From Theodoxus fluviatilis (taxonomy: Eukaryota; Mollusca; Gastropoda; Cycloneritida; Neritidae): 17,319 nt of DNA. The notes under the pieces were generated by a model. That model saw nothing but the letters and a program-made list of their open reading frames with translations. It was not told the DNA's origin and searched no databases. Position 1 is the first letter of the stretch; every line of letters begins with the position of its first letter. Positions 15,090 through 17,319 of this stretch are shown one piece after another. The position numbers and the translations under genes are program-made. The stretch covers positions 17,501 through 34,819 of the forward strand of contig JAWQFJ010020260.1 of the NCBI GenBank assembly GCA_034096865.1. The letters run 5' to 3'.

Positions 15090-15650
15090 CATGAACTGTT
15101 TGGTATTTCATACGGAGCTAACCCATCAACGTCAATAATCTTCTCTTAGTACCGCATTTTGGCGTCTGCTGGTAGATGTTCAACATGCATTAATCTGTTT
15201 TCCTGCGATGACAATAGCGTCACAAGAGGTCACGCCTACAAGCTCAAGAAAAACCGATGCAATACGGCTTTACGACAGCATTTCTTCACCCAGCGAGTTA
15301 TAAACATGTGGAACAGCTTCCCGAATAGCGTAGTTGAGGCACCGAGCCTGAACTCGTTCAAGAACAGAGTGGACAAGCATCTACAAGGATATATGTTCAA
15401 GCTGGAGGAACCACTGGCGCAGATGCTGCACAGCAATTAGGCCTTTTTTCTCTCTTTTTCTTTATCTCACAAGTGATATAGACTAGGCCTGGTAAAAGAC
15501 CAGTATCCATAAGAACAATAAAAATACAGCCAGAGAACCACCAGAATCGGCGATAGGCCCTGGACGCCTAAGCAAGCCGAAGAATTCTATTCTATACATC
15601 GAAGCGTTTTGCTGAAGTAGGAAAAGATAACTCTGACTCGATCTCGACTT
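15090..15650 (+). repeat. Dispersed repeat R, copy 2, interrupted
   Basis: Copy 2 matches copy 1 from 15090 to 15188 and resumes at about 15599 with CGAAGCGTTTTGCTGAAGTA. The 410 bases between are a LINE 3' end inserted into it. After about 15650 the match to copy 1 is lost. Confidence 0.78.
15189..15598 (+). mobile_element. 5'-truncated LINE insertion
   Basis: The plus strand encodes RGHAYKLKKNRCNTALRQHF, then FTQRVINMWNSFPNSVVEAP, then SLNSFKNRVDKHLQGY, ending at TAG 15438-15440. This is the familiar C-terminus of a non-LTR retrotransposon protein (TRGHxxKL, FFxxRVxxxWNSLP, SLNSFKNRLDKHW). About 160 bases of 3' region follow and end in ATTCTATTCTATA, which looks like a short 3' tail. The flanks (GCAT and ACAT) allow at most a target duplication of about three bases. 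Confidence 0.8.
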
Positions 15651-16140
15651 GGCTATTCCATAAATTGACTATCTAGGGAAGTGCTTCCGAGTGTAACAGA
15701 CAGACGGAATGACGGAGAGAACGAGTCAGAGCTACACATGTAGTAGACAGCTCATCGCTGCAATCTCCCTTCCACGCCACCAGGGGTGCACCTCAGGTCA
15801 GCACAAAGCAGTGAAAACCATAACCGTTACCGCACCATCGCTACAAAGCCCAAGGGAAGCAATCAAGACGCAGATAAGGAACGACAACTCGTACGCCTAA
15901 TCACGGACCAGTGCCAATTCGCGTTCGTCCCTGGCAACAGTTGCCTTGGAAACGTTGCGCAGAACTCCGTGGGATTCCAAGCTGAATCGCTGGCGCCATC
16001 AGCCACCTGTCTTCTGGCAGTTTCTCTGACGTGGGATGGAACTTCCCAGATATTTTGATGGCTGAACCGTGATGAGAAGTTTCATCTCCAAGTGTTTTTC
16101 CACCTGGCTCTTACTGCGTTTCCTTCCGGGGATGCGAGCT
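15651..16140. other. Unassigned stretch
   Basis: Contains a 90-codon plus-strand open frame (15786-16058) with no recognisable motif, and GACAGACGGAATGACGG near 15700 as seen at the ends of other mollusc repeats. I see no reason to call a gene. Confidence 0.4.
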
Positions 16141-16146
16141 GAAGAA

Positions 16147-16198
16147 TCCCCCCCCCCCAAACCCCTCAACCCCCAACCCACCCCACCCCGCCCCCAAG
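16147..16198 (+). repeat. C-rich tract (G-quadruplex motif on minus strand)
   Basis: Runs of three to ten C separated by AAA, TCAA, AA, AC, A and GC. The minus strand therefore has more than four closely spaced runs of three or more G. Confidence 0.85.
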
Positions 16199-16958
<760 letters not shown>

Positions 16959-17319
16959 CTCACCAGCAGAGCCAATGCCAGGCCACGCGCCGTGCCCTCT
17001 ACCCGGTGGAATGAACTCCTCACCAGCAGAGCCAATGCCAGGCCACGCGCCGGGCCCTCTACCCGGTGGAATGAACTCCTCACTAGCAGAGCCAATGCCA
17101 GGCTACGCGCCGTGCCCTCTACCCGGTGGAATGAATTCCTCACCAGCAGAGCCAATTCCAGGCTGTGCGCCGTGCCCTCTACCCGGTGGAATGAACTCCT
17201 CACCAGCAGAGCCAATGCCAGGCTGCGCGCCGTGCCCTCTACCCGGTGGAATGAACTCCTCACCAGCAGAGCCAATGCCAGGCCACGCGCCGTGCCCTCT
17301 ACCCGGTGGAATGAACTCC
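16959..17319 (+). repeat. 60-base minisatellite, runs off the window
   Basis: The exact period is 60 bases (ATGAACTCCTCACCAGCAGA then GCCAATGCCAGGCCACGCGC then CGTGCCCTCTACCCGGTGGA), repeated about six times to the window edge with one to five changes per unit. Sixty is a multiple of three, so each unit adds 20 codons (SSFHRVEGTARSLALALLVR) to the minus-strand frame of the adjoining LINE without a stop. Confidence 0.96.

Noticed and set aside
15786..16058. A 90-codon open frame
   Set aside because: It has no recognisable motif, no splice context and no similarity I know; its length is expected by chance in GC-balanced DNA.

Overview
The window is eukaryotic nuclear DNA: introns with GT-AG boundaries, several non-LTR retrotransposon (LINE) remnants, tRNA-derived SINE-like pieces and very long simple repeats. 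The mix of LINE C-termini, the TGACCTTGACC-rich dispersed element and the multi-copy invertebrate protein family at the left edge suggest a marine invertebrate, most likely a mollusc (perhaps a gastropod). That is inference from repeat style; no sequence was searched.

The one gene that looks functional is on the minus strand and is broken into short exons hidden among repeats. Exons at 11581-11740, 11209-11352, 7930-8033 and 6166-6309, with a possible first coding exon at 12248-12317, join in frame with GT-AG introns. They give the N-terminal catalytic (C1) domain of a soluble, bicarbonate-sensor-type adenylyl cyclase (ADCY10/sAC-like). The two metal-binding aspartates and the lysine before the second one sit at the spacing I recall for human sAC. 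The gene runs off the annotated part: no exon after 6166 is visible in the window.

Layout from left to right: 1-2570, a near-perfect palindrome of two ~1.27-kb arms carrying a broken gene of an invertebrate multi-copy family; 2571-3745, non-coding with weak repeats; 3746-4678, a GACTA pentamer array, a LINE 3' end and a long AAT/GAT microsatellite; 4680-5561, copy 1 of a TGACCTTGA-rich dispersed element; 5562-6032, a repeat fragment and a long CA tract; 6033-12317, the cyclase gene, whose introns hold GA/CA tracts, a LINE fragment, two SINE-like pieces and a ~2.7-kb GGAAT-type satellite; 12424-13263, copy 2 of the dispersed element; 13264-16395, SINE-like and other dispersed repeats, one with a nested LINE 3' end; 16396-16505, CA/TA microsatellite; 16505-16960, the C-terminus of another LINE; 16960-17319, a 60-bp minisatellite joined in frame to that LINE and running off the window.

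The genes do not form an operon or a pathway. The main biological points are a cyclase gene embedded in satellite DNA, a large palindrome with an internally inverted gene, and a dispersed element packed with nuclear-receptor half-sites.
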